From Planctomycetota bacterium (GTDB lineage Bacteria > Planctomycetota > Phycisphaerae > Phycisphaerales > UBA1924), in the NCBI GenBank assembly GCA_963204725.1, contig CAUJHH010000024.1, forward strand, positions 103,269 through 167,268: a stretch of DNA of 64,000 bases, in the 5' to 3' direction. The notes beneath the pieces were generated by a model. It did no database searches. It was not told the origin of the DNA and was given only the letters and a program-made list of their open reading frames with translations. Within the stretch, counting starts at the first letter, position 1. Each line of letters opens with the position of its first letter. Position numbers and translations under genes: made by a program. This document shows positions 20,201 to 28,228 of the stretch, in pieces.

Positions 20201-20738
20201 GGCTGTCATCGGCGGTGAATGTCTCGGCAGGCAACGATTTGAGCAGCTCCTCAAGCTCGGTGCGGCGCTCGCGAGGCAGCTTGACCGCCAGTACAGGATC
20301 ATCCACGCGGAAGATCCGCGGCAGCATCTTCTGGGCGTAGCGGCTGGCGAGTTCCCACGGATCGCTGCCTTCGTCGCGGGCCAGCTCCTCGACCTCTTCA
20401 AGACTCACCGGGGCCTGCCCCTCGGGGCGCAGGAGCAGGTCGTTCTCCGCCAAGAACCGGGCAAAGAGCATGCGGTGCCAGTGTTCGTACGCTACTTCCC
20501 GGACAAGCCGCGGGATCTGCTGCGAGTCGTCGTCGCCTCGCTCGTCTCCCAATTGCTTGGCATGGGCACGAAGCTTGGCGCGCATGGCCTTGCCCGCGGG
20601 GTCAAGATGCCCGCCAGACCTTGATTCATGGACAGTTAGCGATTCCAAGGCCGCCTTGGCACCGCGTTCGGCAACCACGCGGGCCTTCTTGACCACGGTC
20701 TCAAGATCGTTACGGAGTTTGCTGGGCAGTGGAGGCAT
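17211..20738 (-). CDS. pglX: PglX, BREX DNA methyltransferase
   Basis: 1,175 residues, the expected PglX size. SAM-binding motif I is LDPCCGSGHF at about 310-319. The catalytic motif IV near residue 503 reads ITNVPYL, that is N-V-P-Y rather than the classical N-P-P-Y/F. Flanking regions hold the large target-recognition and helical parts. In BREX type 1, PglX methylates the adenine of a non-palindromic site on host DNA and, with the other components, blocks replication of unmodified phage DNA. It starts 15 bases after the brxC stop and ends overlapping the DUF932 gene. I see no long homopolymer in it that would suggest phase variation. Confidence 0.93.
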   Translation of the reverse strand: MPPLPSKLRNDLETVVKKARVVAERGAKAALESLTVHESRSGGHLDPAGKAMRAKLRAHAKQLGDERGDDDSQQIPRLVREVAYEHWHRMLFARFLAENDLLLRPEGQAPVSLEEVEELARDEGSDPWELASRYAQKMLPRIFRVDDPVLAVKLPRERRTELEELLKSLPAETFTADDSLGWVYQFWQAAEKEAVNKRVKSGEKITGETLPAVTQLFTEHYMVQFLLHNTIGAWHAGKTLSDDQRPSANSEQELQDAVRLNALGGYDFEYLRFVREARDGEDLNAGTGPWRPAAGTYEGWPREAKSLRVLDPCCGSGHFLVAAFDLLVRLRIAEENLSTEAAIRAVLADNLFGLELDARCTQIAAFNLAFAAWKLAGKPIDLPALNIACSGIGPQSTKHEWLKMAEPELARERSDVREAMRRGLTHMHELFSDAPELGSLIDPSELPTQGFAADFETIKPLLDRILAAESDDEAHERAVAARGMAAAAEILAGDYTLVITNVPYLKGGDHGEVLKQFCEENYRDAKYDIANVMASRCMKLLSQGGTSAIVSQQYWLFLKYCDGLREGLLNRYKMPLIARIGPGAFETIGGDVVNVCLQILTRRAPVASYVHTGSELGHIRDLGAKIEALRNGALFSVPQARQLKNPDFRISFEPASSHVGLLSDVADFGKGSVSGDGYRYLRNFWEVDRIAEGHKFWLNSPSDHGLWCGREEIILWGVGNHNPEEQTGFAFRGHRVFGKRGVAIGKAGRLRFTPYDGELFDDNIAVICPYDDADLGAVWEFCRSEEFLTELRRLDKKMSVTAGTFTKVACSPDNWKPASNDDYLREPQSNDPTQWLFHGRPDQTEVDTTLQVAVARLVGYNWPAEHDPQLRLAAEARAWVETCKTLDKFADDDGVVCLSPVRGESPAADRLRTILAAAFGKAWSSGKEHDLLAAAAVKCNGGQKAESLEEWLRDRFFIEHCDTFHDRPFVWHIWDGLKDGFHALVNYHRLAGPKGESRRTLDALTYAYLGDWINAQKQQVAAGKAGAEARLTAALELQEQLNLIAAGEPPYDIFVRWKPLHEQAIGWEPDINDGVRLNIRPFIAAEIEGGRAGAGILRWKPGSIKWTSDRGKEPQSLRPKADFPWFWSCNPDESAAHQTDFAGGKDFDGVRWNDLHYTNEVKQAARDRHAKEAKK

Positions 20739-20753
20739 GGTTGGTCCTTCGGA

Positions 20754-23700
20754 TCAGGCGATGACGATCGGTCCCCTCGCGACTTTCTCGATGAGAGACT
20801 TCTCCTGCTCGGCAATCCATGCCTTGACATCTTCGGGGTTCTTGAGCGTGCCGCTGCTGATTCGCACGCGCTGGGTCTTGGGCTCCAGCAGCTTGGCGGC
20901 CTTCATCGCCGCCTCGGCGAACCGGCTGGGGAGCGCATCGGTCTTGTCGCGCCAGCCGCGGAGCGGCGACGCGTCGAGGGCCGAAAGCAGCGCATCATCC
21001 GACCCGATCGAGATCGTCGGCGGCTGGGCGATGTCTTCCTCGGCAAGAATATGATCCCGCTGGTGCTGGGTGATCTTCTTCCACGCGTCGGTGGCTTCGA
21101 GCACCTTCATCTCGGCGGCGTAGCGATCGGCGAGCGCCTTGTGCGCGTCGGTCAACGCGGTCCGCAGAACCCCGGCGGCCTTCTTCATCAGGGGTTTAGC
21201 GTGATCTGTGGCATCGAGAAGCAGTCGACCGTTCTCGATGGCTTCCGCGCCGGTCTTGAGCTCGGTGAACGACTCGAGCCCGCCGGCGTGAGCAAGCATC
21301 CGCTTGAGGCGCAGCCAATCGGGCGTGCGGGAGTCGGCCAGCTTCGCGGCCGCGTCCCAGGTCTCTGCGTTGGACTTGAGTGCATCGAGCTGGGCAAGCA
21401 TCTTCACCAGACGCTCGCTGCCGGCCAAGCCCTTGAGATCGCCGAGGTGATGCGTTTTGGGCGGCTCGGGCAGCGGCGGATTACCGCCGGCGCGCCCGGC
21501 CAGTTCCGCAAGCAGGTCAAGGAACTCGCTGGACTTGGCGTTCAAGTCATCCGACGGCTTGGCGCTGAGACCCGCGCTCGTGAAGAGTCCGCGGAGCTTG
21601 ATCTTGTCGCCTGCGGAAAGCGTTGCCGTTTCGGCCCTGAACTCGGTCTTGCCGATCTTGGCCTGATCGATCTGGCTGACGCCGACACTGATGCTGGAAA
21701 TGCGAGCAGTGAGGTGCCCGGACGCGAGCAAGCAAATCAGCGCGGCATCGATGGCATCCTGGGGCCAGCCGAACGGGGTGTTTCCGAGCGTCTTCCGGAC
21801 GGCGCGACCCTCCGCGCCTGAGCCAACCACCCGCATGACTTCCTTGCACACCGGGTGCTGCTCAGTCGCGCCAGTCCAGCCGACGGCGTCGAGCGCCGAG
21901 TCGGACCCCTGCTTGGCGCGGCCGATCACGACGGCCCAGTTCTTGTGGTCGCCTTCCTTGAAGCGAGGGAACAGCCGGCCGAGCGCATCCTTGGCGGCGC
22001 TCCTGATCTTCTCGTCAACGGTGAGCTCGTGCTGCTCGTTGCCGCCGCCCTGGTACACCCGGGCGCGTCCGACGATCTCGGAAACAAGACCGTCACGGCG
22101 GCGCTCGGCATCGTCCATGCGGCCCTGCATCGCCCGCTGCGCTTCCCGACCCTCATCGGTGCCAGGAGTGCCCTTGAGATTGAGCGTCTCCTTGGCCGCG
22201 AGTTGCTGCACAATCTGGGCCGTGAGGTCCACATCGCTGACCTTGGGAATGAACACGAACACGATGGGGCTGTCGGTGCCGGCAGCGCGGGCCGAATCGA
22301 GGACGTTCTTCGGGTTGTGATCCCATTCGTCACGGACCCAGACAGGAATGTCCGCGCCAGTGATGTCCGGCGCATCGTTACCGAAATGGATGTTGATGTT
22401 CCGCGGGATCTTGCTCTCGCCGTGAGGAAGCTTGACCGACCGCACCGCGGCCGTCGCAGCTTCGCGGAGCAGGGCGTCGCGTGCGCGGTAGATCTCCGCG
22501 GTGTTGCCCTGCAGGCGGGACTTGCGGTTGCGGAACTCCTTGTCCCACTCCGAGTACTCGCGGGTCTGCAGGTTGTACTCTTCGTGGTCGCGGAGCAGGA
22601 CGCCCGAATCAACGAGCTTGTCGAGCAGCGGCGGCAGCGTCTTGCGGATGGTCGCCCCGCCGGTCTTCAGATCACCCACCATCAGGTCGGCGAGCATGTC
22701 GGCCGTGGCTCGGATGCCGATGTCTGCGCCGGGTTCGCGCGGGAGGCGGCGGATGAGGAAAATGAGGCCACACACGCGCCGGGCGAGTTTGCCCTCGTCG
22801 GTGCCGTTGTCGAGCTTGCGGATGGTCTCGTCGAGCTCGCGCAGCAGAACGCTCTGCTGCACCATCCCCGCCTGGAGCTGATCGAAGATGTAGTCACCCG
22901 GAATCACCGTCCCGACCGGTGCATCAGCGAGGTCACTGACGGCATCGTGAATGATGCGGAGCTGGGCGCGGAGCATGCTGCTCGTGCCGCTGGGGTCGAC
23001 GGCCCGCAGCACGGCTTCCCAGAACCGCCGGCGAGTGGGGAGGAGTGGGTAGTCGATGGTGAGGAGTTGGCGATCCTCGGTGCGCGGCGCGATCTTCGTG
23101 CCGGCGAGCTGACGCTCGATCTCGCCCGAATGGGAATCGAGAATCGCCTTGAGCTCGGCTTCGCGCTGGGGCTTCTTGCGAAGCAGCACCTTGCGGGTGA
23201 CGGCCTCAACGTCCTGGTCCTGAAGCTCGACATTGATCGTGAAGCGGGCCATCAGCTTGGTCAGCTGCTTGGTGTCCGCGCCCAAGGCGCTCTGCCCTGC
23301 TCCGACGAGCAGCATGCGGCAACTCAGCTCTTTCGAGAGTGCCTCGGCGACCTCGACGACGGCCGTCGCCCGGGCGTCCTCGGACGCGATGTACTGCTGC
23401 ACCTCGTCGAGCAGAAGAATCGTGCAGGGAAGCTGTTTGCCGTCACCCAGCACTTCCTTGATCGTCGCGATGAACTCTGGGGTCGTGATGTCGTTGGGTT
23501 GGTTGAACTGCTTCTTGAGCAGTTCCCTCACCGACTGACGGTTGCCGTAGCCGGGATCAACCTTCACGAGAGCGTCGTGGAGGATCGGGCTGACATAGAG
23601 ATTGTTCAGCTCGCGGAAGAAGTCCTTGCCGGCCGCTTCGACCGCCGATTTCACGGGGGCCAGGAAGCCGTTCTGCTTCAGATACAGGCAGAACTTCGCC

Positions 23701-24200
23701 TGCGCGTAGGACTCTGGCAGGCCCTTCGACTTGCACAGGATGCCAAGCACGGTCATCCGAACGCTGTCACCGCCCCCGGCAGGAAGGGTGCCCGACGCCG
23801 CATGCAGACCGCCGAAGCGCCGGCCGGCGGTATCCAGTTCCTTGAGCGATTCCTCAATCTCTGGTGGAAGTTCCTGCACCAGGGTGCGGGCCGTGGCGCC
23901 ATCCTCGGGGAACTCGGTGTTCACCCAGAGGTGGTGCAGCATCTTGAGCATGTGCGACTTACCCGAGCCGTAGAAGCCGGATACCCACGCGGCGGGTTGC
24001 TGATTCCCGCTCATCGCGCCCAAGAAGGACTCAAGCATTCGGATAATGCCGTCGGCGTACTTGCCCTCGCACACGAAGTGCGAGAGTTCGTCGCGAAGGA
24101 CCGCCTTCTCCTGCTCGGTGTAGCCCTCGGAAATGCGGGCCTGACCGTTGTTGATCAGCGCGATCGATGGATCACGGACGAAGAGTTCCCGGTTTTTCAT
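20754..24200 (-). CDS. brxC: BrxC, BREX P-loop ATPase
   Basis: 1,148 residues, the typical length. The Walker A motif GFYGSGKSH lies at about 75-83 and Walker B ILLLDEVQQYI at about 262. The opening (NRELFVRDPSIALINNGQAR) is characteristic of BrxC/PglY ATPases. The rest of the chain is largely helical, with charged stretches that could mediate complex formation. BrxC is essential for type 1 BREX defence; its client is unknown. The ATG overlaps the brxB stop by four bases, and pglX follows after 15 bases, placing it squarely in the operon. Confidence 0.93.
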   Translation of the reverse strand: MKNRELFVRDPSIALINNGQARISEGYTEQEKAVLRDELSHFVCEGKYADGIIRMLESFLGAMSGNQQPAAWVSGFYGSGKSHMLKMLHHLWVNTEFPEDGATARTLVQELPPEIEESLKELDTAGRRFGGLHAASGTLPAGGGDSVRMTVLGILCKSKGLPESYAQAKFCLYLKQNGFLAPVKSAVEAAGKDFFRELNNLYVSPILHDALVKVDPGYGNRQSVRELLKKQFNQPNDITTPEFIATIKEVLGDGKQLPCTILLLDEVQQYIASEDARATAVVEVAEALSKELSCRMLLVGAGQSALGADTKQLTKLMARFTINVELQDQDVEAVTRKVLLRKKPQREAELKAILDSHSGEIERQLAGTKIAPRTEDRQLLTIDYPLLPTRRRFWEAVLRAVDPSGTSSMLRAQLRIIHDAVSDLADAPVGTVIPGDYIFDQLQAGMVQQSVLLRELDETIRKLDNGTDEGKLARRVCGLIFLIRRLPREPGADIGIRATADMLADLMVGDLKTGGATIRKTLPPLLDKLVDSGVLLRDHEEYNLQTREYSEWDKEFRNRKSRLQGNTAEIYRARDALLREAATAAVRSVKLPHGESKIPRNINIHFGNDAPDITGADIPVWVRDEWDHNPKNVLDSARAAGTDSPIVFVFIPKVSDVDLTAQIVQQLAAKETLNLKGTPGTDEGREAQRAMQGRMDDAERRRDGLVSEIVGRARVYQGGGNEQHELTVDEKIRSAAKDALGRLFPRFKEGDHKNWAVVIGRAKQGSDSALDAVGWTGATEQHPVCKEVMRVVGSGAEGRAVRKTLGNTPFGWPQDAIDAALICLLASGHLTARISSISVGVSQIDQAKIGKTEFRAETATLSAGDKIKLRGLFTSAGLSAKPSDDLNAKSSEFLDLLAELAGRAGGNPPLPEPPKTHHLGDLKGLAGSERLVKMLAQLDALKSNAETWDAAAKLADSRTPDWLRLKRMLAHAGGLESFTELKTGAEAIENGRLLLDATDHAKPLMKKAAGVLRTALTDAHKALADRYAAEMKVLEATDAWKKITQHQRDHILAEEDIAQPPTISIGSDDALLSALDASPLRGWRDKTDALPSRFAEAAMKAAKLLEPKTQRVRISSGTLKNPEDVKAWIAEQEKSLIEKVARGPIVIA

Positions 24201-24760
24201 TGTTCAATATCTCCCTGATGGAGCGTGATGGGAACCGCGAGATAGTTCCAGCCATCTCTCGCGTCGAGGAGTCGGTAGTTGTTGTTCTCGTACTGCCCGG
24301 GGAAGAAGAGGACCAGCCGCCCCCGAATAGCCGGTTCGACTTCACGAAGGACGGTCGAGATTCGGGTGAATCCATAGAGCGTCGCCGCGCCGAACACGCC
24401 GACGACCGTGCCTTCATCCACATCAGTGGCGGTAATCGCCTGACGAAGCTGGTCAACGGCGTACTCGTTGAACTCGGTTTCGAGCTTCATCTCCAGATCA
24501 TCAGGGCACTCGAAGTAGGCGTCCCGATACTCGTCGGCCGCCATCCACGCGGGGAACGCCCCGGTGAAGTCGAATTCCTTCCAGCTTCGGCCGGCCTCGC
24601 GAGTGCGGACCTCGAATTCCTTCTTGCGGGCACGCAGCTTCCGTTCGTCTTCCTTGGGGTAGACGACGAAGATGGTCTTCTGCGCTCCGGCGAGATTGCG
24701 CTGCCAGAGCGGGGCGATATGCCGCTCGTATCGATCTGCGAGGTCTTCAATCCGTCCCAT
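24197..24760 (-). CDS. brxB: BrxB (DUF1788)
   Basis: 187 residues, matching the usual BrxB size of about 200. Recognisable blocks are VYPKEDERKLRARKKEFEV, the central WMAADEYRDAYFE, and RGRLVLFFPGQYENNNYRLL near the end, the most conserved part of DUF1788 proteins. No catalytic role has been established for the family; it is required for BREX defence in tested type 1 systems. It overlaps brxA by 14 bases and brxC by four, so it is co-translated with both. Confidence 0.9.
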   Translation of the reverse strand: MGRIEDLADRYERHIAPLWQRNLAGAQKTIFVVYPKEDERKLRARKKEFEVRTREAGRSWKEFDFTGAFPAWMAADEYRDAYFECPDDLEMKLETEFNEYAVDQLRQAITATDVDEGTVVGVFGAATLYGFTRISTVLREVEPAIRGRLVLFFPGQYENNNYRLLDARDGWNYLAVPITLHQGDIEQ

Positions 24761-25571
24761 GGCTGCCTCGAATCTCCTCTTGGGTGAGGACAGGCGACAA
24801 ATCGATCTCGAGCACTCCTCCGCCGTGGCGGAGGTTCAGCACGCCGATCCTCTTGGCATCTATCGCCAGAAAGGTCAGTTTTTCCGGGGGAGCGTCGAGC
24901 ACGGCGGCCCAAAGCGTTTCGAGGAGCCCGGCGCCGCGCACTCCCAGCAGGTACCCGAGAACGATTGCGTGCGCGGTGGAGAGCGGCGTCGGCTCAACGA
25001 TCTTCCTCAGCTTCCGGACTCGGCCCACAAGATGACCAGACTGAGCCCACGACGACGACGCGTTCCTCGCGACCTTGTCCAGAATCGCATCGTTCAACCG
25101 ATTGCCAGTGGCTTCGCGGATCGCCTCGGTCATTTGCTGCCGGCCAAGTTCTTCACCCTCACGAAGCACGAGGATCGGCGCGGCAGTCGCTCTCAGCAGG
25201 GGATCGCGTGCGAGGCTGCAGAGAAGCGCCAGTAATGGACGGCCAGTCTGGTCGGCCTCCCAGAACCGGCGGAACACGCGAAAGAGCGTGATGCTCGGGT
25301 CCAAGCCGTAGAGTTCGCCGAGCCGTTGGTTCGTCGACCCCCGCGTAGCCGCCGTGTGCTTCCCCGCCACATTGTCCTCAACGATGGCGGACGCGTAGAC
25401 CTCCCGTGAGGCATCGCTCGACACTGCGCTCAGGACGGCCTGCAACTCACTGTACATGAGCGTGCGACTGGTATGGGTACCCCGGTCGCCCGATCGAAAG
25501 CCAAACTTTTCATGACGAGGTCGGATCGAGACGCTTGCGAGCGCCTCCGCCTCGGGGGCTGTCTTCGGCAT
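24747..25571 (-). CDS. brxA: BrxA-like protein (DUF1819), first gene of BREX operon
   Basis: 274 residues, somewhat longer than the roughly 200 of well-known BrxA. Matching features are SRTLMYSELQAVLSAV, the ENVAGK-like segment DNVAGKHTAATRG, LYGLDP and RPLLALLCSLARDPLLR, in the order found in DUF1819. The extra length is a C-terminal section ending in a glycine-rich LRHGGGVLEIDLSP. BrxA is a small DNA-binding helical protein in studied systems. The start ATG is at 25571; a palindromic site begins 20 bases upstream, so expression of the whole operon is likely controlled there. Assignment rests on position plus the motif pattern; the family match should be confirmed by profile search. Confidence 0.8.
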   Translation of the reverse strand: MPKTAPEAEALASVSIRPRHEKFGFRSGDRGTHTSRTLMYSELQAVLSAVSSDASREVYASAIVEDNVAGKHTAATRGSTNQRLGELYGLDPSITLFRVFRRFWEADQTGRPLLALLCSLARDPLLRATAAPILVLREGEELGRQQMTEAIREATGNRLNDAILDKVARNASSSWAQSGHLVGRVRKLRKIVEPTPLSTAHAIVLGYLLGVRGAGLLETLWAAVLDAPPEKLTFLAIDAKRIGVLNLRHGGGVLEIDLSPVLTQEEIRGSHGTD

Positions 25572-25591
25572 ATGAGCGAATATAGCCCATC

Positions 25592-25609
25592 GCCGGCAAG
25601 ATTGCCGGC
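25592..25609. promoter_or_regulatory. Palindromic operator-like site 1, upstream of brxA
   Basis: GCCGGCAAGATTGCCGGC: two perfect 8-base arms around a 2-base centre. Its edge is 20 bases from the brxA start codon, in the leader or promoter of the BREX operon. It is one of three copies of GCCGGCAA-N2-TTGCCGGC within 175 bases. No such inverted pair was noticed elsewhere in the window. Confidence 0.75.
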
Positions 25610-25652
25610 CATGCTGGCGATTTTTCAGGATTGTGCTACTATGAAATCAGAT

Positions 25653-25674
25653 TCGCCGGCAAACTTGCCGGCGA
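25653..25674. promoter_or_regulatory. Palindromic operator-like site 2, centre of divergent region
   Basis: The longest of the three palindromes: 10-base arms (TCGCCGGCAA and its complement) around an AC centre. It is centred 63 bases from site 1, six helical turns at 10.5 bases per turn, so both would face the same side of the helix. It lies upstream of both divergent genes, where a looping or cooperative repressor could control both. Confidence 0.75.
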
Positions 25675-25698
25675 CACGACACATATGTTCCATCTTGC

Positions 25699-25727
25699 TT
25701 GACGATGAGTGGGTGGCGTTGTAGAAT
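25699..25727 (+). promoter_or_regulatory. Sigma-70-type promoter for the RHH-nuclease gene
   Basis: A -35 box TTGACG (25699-25704), a 17-base spacer and a -10 box TAGAAT (25722-25727), each one mismatch from consensus. The predicted transcription start, near 25734, is about 45 bases before the ATG at 25779. Operator-like site 3 falls just downstream of that start, an ideal place for a repressor to block transcription. Confidence 0.7.
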
Positions 25728-25746
25728 TCATCCCGTCACAAGTTGA

Positions 25747-25764
25747 GCCGGCAAGTTTGCCGGC
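25747..25764. promoter_or_regulatory. Palindromic operator-like site 3, before the RHH-nuclease gene
   Basis: GCCGGCAAGTTTGCCGGC with perfect 8-base arms. It ends two bases before the AAGGAG ribosome binding site (25766-25771) of the plus-strand gene. Bound protein would cover the initially transcribed region; in RNA the same sequence would form a hairpin directly in front of the ribosome binding site. Confidence 0.75.
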
Positions 25765-25778
25765 GAAGGAGCATTAAA

Positions 25779-27344
25779 ATGATTGCGACCCCTGAGAGTC
25801 TGCACAACCTGTCCGGCCGCCCTTCGGAAGCCTCAATCGAACTGCAGCTTCGAGTGACAGACTCGGATGTGGTTGCCGAGTTGCGGCGATTCGAAGATGG
25901 GCAACCAAGGGAGAGCGCCGCCGCGGACATGCTCCGCGTGGGGGCCCTCGCCATCCGCCAAGCGGCCGGCACGATCGACGCCGCCGCGGTCCGCGAAGCC
26001 GGGGCTCGGTTGATCGGAGAGATGAAGGAGGTTCTGGCCAAGCAACTGTCCGCCAATACGGAGCAGGTGAACTCGGCCCTTCAGTCGTACTTTGACCCGA
26101 CAACCGGTTCGCTTCCCCAACGCCTCGAGCGGCTGACGAAGAACGGTGGCGAACTCGATTCGGTTCTTATGGGCCACCTCCGTGGCGATGCCTCCACGAT
26201 CGCTCGGGAGTTGCAGAGCCGCGTTGGCCCGGACAGCCCCCTCCTGCGGCGGCTCTCGCCCGACCAGAGTGATGGAATCCTGTCGGCAATCACCAAGACC
26301 GTCAACGACATCGTCGAGCAGCACAGAACCTCGGTGGTCGGCGAGTTCTCCCTCGATAAGCCGCAGTCGGCACTCTCTCGCCTGGTGAAGACAGTGACCG
26401 ACGAGAACGGAAAGCTCCGCACCGACCTCTCGACGGACACAAAGGCGCTGCAGAAGGAGTTCTCGCTTGACAACCCAGAAGGCGCCCTCAGTCGCCTCGT
26501 CACCAGGTTCGATGAGGCCCAGAAGGACATCTCCAGTGAGTTCTCGCTTGATAACCAGGACTCCGCGCTCTCGAAGTTGAACGCGGCCATCGGTGCCATG
26601 GCGAAATCGAACGATGAGTTTCAGAACGAAGTGAAGGCGACATTGGAAAAGCTGGCCGTCCGACGCCAAGAGGCGGCACGCGGCACTGCCCATGGCCGTG
26701 ACTTTGAGCAATCCGTGCATGAGGCCCTCATCCTTGACAGCAACGGGCGTAGTGAGACCCTGACGAAGTCCGGCGACACTGCCGGCATTGTCCCACGCTG
26801 CAAGAAGGGCGATTTCGTGACCGAGTTGACGGCGGAGTCGGCTGCACCGGGCGCCCGCATCGTCGTCGAGGCTAAAGAGGACGCATCATACTCGGTCACC
26901 GATGCGCTCGCGGAACTGGCGGCGGCGAAGCGGAACCGTGGCGCACATGTCGGCGTCTTCATCTTTTCAAAGTCTCGAGCGCCCACGGCGGTGGAGCCAC
27001 TGACCCGGCACGGTGATGACATCGTGACTATTTGGGATGCCGAGGATCCTTCCACGGACCTCTACGTGAAGGCCTCCATGTCCCTCGCGAGGGCACTGGT
27101 GATCGGCAAGCAGCGGGAGCAGAATGCCCATTCCGCGGATTTCGCCGCGATGGAAGCCGCAATCGCCAGAATCGTGAACGATTCCAAGGTGCTGGCAGAC
27201 TTCGTGAAGCTCGCCGAGACCGTTAAGAACAACGGCGAAAAGATTGCCGGCCAGGCGGGCACCCTCCAGACCAAACTCGCTGCTCAGATCGAGATCCTCG
27301 AGAAGCATCTCGATGGCCTTCGCAAGTCTGGGGGCGAGCTGTGA
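25779..27344 (+). CDS. Predicted RHH DNA-binding / coiled-coil / PD-(D/E)XK nuclease protein
   Basis: 521 residues; the ATG has a perfect AAGGAG 7 bases upstream. Residues about 19-62 fit a ribbon-helix-helix fold: strand IELQLRV, helix DSDVVAELRRFE, then helix ESAAADMLRVGALAIRQ. A long helical part follows with three copies of the motif EFSLDxxxxALSxL (about 189, 228 and 254). The C-terminal third (from GRDFEQ near 307) reads like a restriction-endonuclease-like domain: an early Glu, GDFV near 344 and the E-x-K in VVEAKED near 364, then helix, strand and HGDDIVTIWD. Divergent from brxA across the shared palindromes. The middle and end recall RmuC/DUF2130-type proteins. A role as BREX-linked regulator, effector nuclease or both is inference. 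No close named family is recognised. Confidence 0.65.
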   Translation: MIATPESLHNLSGRPSEASIELQLRVTDSDVVAELRRFEDGQPRESAAADMLRVGALAIRQAAGTIDAAAVREAGARLIGEMKEVLAKQLSANTEQVNSALQSYFDPTTGSLPQRLERLTKNGGELDSVLMGHLRGDASTIARELQSRVGPDSPLLRRLSPDQSDGILSAITKTVNDIVEQHRTSVVGEFSLDKPQSALSRLVKTVTDENGKLRTDLSTDTKALQKEFSLDNPEGALSRLVTRFDEAQKDISSEFSLDNQDSALSKLNAAIGAMAKSNDEFQNEVKATLEKLAVRRQEAARGTAHGRDFEQSVHEALILDSNGRSETLTKSGDTAGIVPRCKKGDFVTELTAESAAPGARIVVEAKEDASYSVTDALAELAAAKRNRGAHVGVFIFSKSRAPTAVEPLTRHGDDIVTIWDAEDPSTDLYVKASMSLARALVIGKQREQNAHSADFAAMEAAIARIVNDSKVLADFVKLAETVKNNGEKIAGQAGTLQTKLAAQIEILEKHLDGLRKSGGEL

Positions 27345-27364
27345 ACTAGGCCTCAATCGCCGGC

Positions 27365-27382
27365 CGGTGGCGAAAGCCACCG
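27365..27382. terminator. GC-rich hairpin with GAAA tetraloop after the nuclease gene
   Basis: CGGTGGC-GAAA-GCCACCG forms a perfect 7-base-pair stem closed by a GNRA loop, 20 bases after the stop codon. There is no T-tract, so it may protect a transcript end or act as a weak terminator rather than a classical Rho-independent one. Confidence 0.45.
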
Positions 27383-27473
27383 CCCGGTCTTCGACTGTCG
27401 AACGTGAATGACGTAAGACAAAGCCTGGTTTTAGGGCCGCGCCATCGGTGCGCAAAAACACAAGGAGTCGATC

Positions 27474-27698
27474 ATGGCTCGGACGAACTCTGTGAATGGC
27501 AATCAGTGGAAGACATTCTCTCAGGTGTGTGAGGAAAGCCGCGACGAGGCTACACGATCAAGCGGAGTGCATGTGGGCACCGGCCCACATGCGCCCGCAG
27601 GCGGGGGTATTGCCCACAATTCGCCCACTTCGTCCCCATTCCTGGCGACATGCGGCGGATTCGCCTTGCCTGTGCGCGATGATCTTGCCCTCATGTGA
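27474..27698 (+). CDS. Small hypothetical protein
   Basis: A 74-codon frame opening MARTNSVNGNQWKTFSQVCEE. Its main support is a perfect AAGGAG 6 bases before the ATG. The N-terminal half has a protein-like composition; the C-terminal half is rich in Gly, Pro and Ser and may not be conserved. No family is recognised. It is the first of a series of small same-strand genes leading to the recombinase, all with good ribosome binding sites, which argues for a real accessory gene. It could also be a remnant of a longer gene. Confidence 0.4.
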   Translation: MARTNSVNGNQWKTFSQVCEESRDEATRSSGVHVGTGPHAPAGGGIAHNSPTSSPFLATCGGFALPVRDDLALM

Positions 27699-27742
27699 CC
27701 ACGCGGCCGCCCTCGGAACCTGGCCGCGAGGAGCATGCGGCT

Positions 27743-28153
27743 ATGACCAGCGATCAGCACAAATGGCCGACGAACGCCAACCCCGCGTCCGGCCCGACCG
27801 CCGAACCCGACAGCACCCCCAACGACAACGCCCCGATGAACCCCACGCCCTCGCTCGACGCCTTGGGCAAGCCGGCCGCGCTCGACGCCGCGATGGAACA
27901 CGCGAGGCATGCCCTGCGGCTGGAGACGCTCGACACCCGCGGCCGCGACGCCTTGGACTTCCACGAGATCCCGGTCAGCGCGATCCGCGACCTCGTCCGC
28001 CTCGCCTTCGAGAGCGGGTACCGGGATGGGCTGCACAGCGGCTACCGCCAAGGCAGGTCGGACGCCTGCGACGAGGCACGCGGCAAGGAGGCCCGAACCC
28101 AGCCCCGCAACCCCGACCTCGTAGACCGATCCACAAGCGACCCGACCCCGTGA
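27743..28153 (+). CDS. DUF6900-like small protein
   Basis: 136 residues from ATG 27743, preceded by GAGGAG at a 9-base spacing; an in-frame ATG further upstream lacks this. The C-terminal half carries LETLDTRGRDALDFHEIPVS followed by IRDLVRLAFESGYRDG. This resembles the DUF6900 pattern (a leading ETLxTRxxDxLDFHxxxV, then a helix and Ala/Gly end) of small proteins carried by plasmids and mobile elements. The N-terminus is Pro/Asn-rich and probably disordered. Function unknown. A Rho-independent terminator starts inside its stop codon. Confidence 0.65.
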   Translation: MTSDQHKWPTNANPASGPTAEPDSTPNDNAPMNPTPSLDALGKPAALDAAMEHARHALRLETLDTRGRDALDFHEIPVSAIRDLVRLAFESGYRDGLHSGYRQGRSDACDEARGKEARTQPRNPDLVDRSTSDPTP

Positions 28154-28183
28154 AGCCCGCGAACTGCGGGCTTCGCTGTTTTT
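28152..28183 (+). terminator. Rho-independent terminator
   Basis: GAAGCCCGC-GAACT-GCGGGCTTC, a 9-base-pair perfect stem, followed by GCTG and five T residues. It overlaps the stop codon of the DUF6900-like gene, so the following small gene needs its own promoter or depends on read-through. Confidence 0.8.
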
Positions 28184-28228
28184 GGACCCGACGCCAACAC
28201 GCAACCCACCACACACAGGAGCGACGCC

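Noticed and set aside
25579..25779. CRISPR-like array formed by the three palindromes
   Set aside because: Only three copies, 18-22 bases long, with unequal spacers (about 43 and 72 bases) and no cas genes. They are perfect palindromes in a divergent promoter region, so operators are the better reading.
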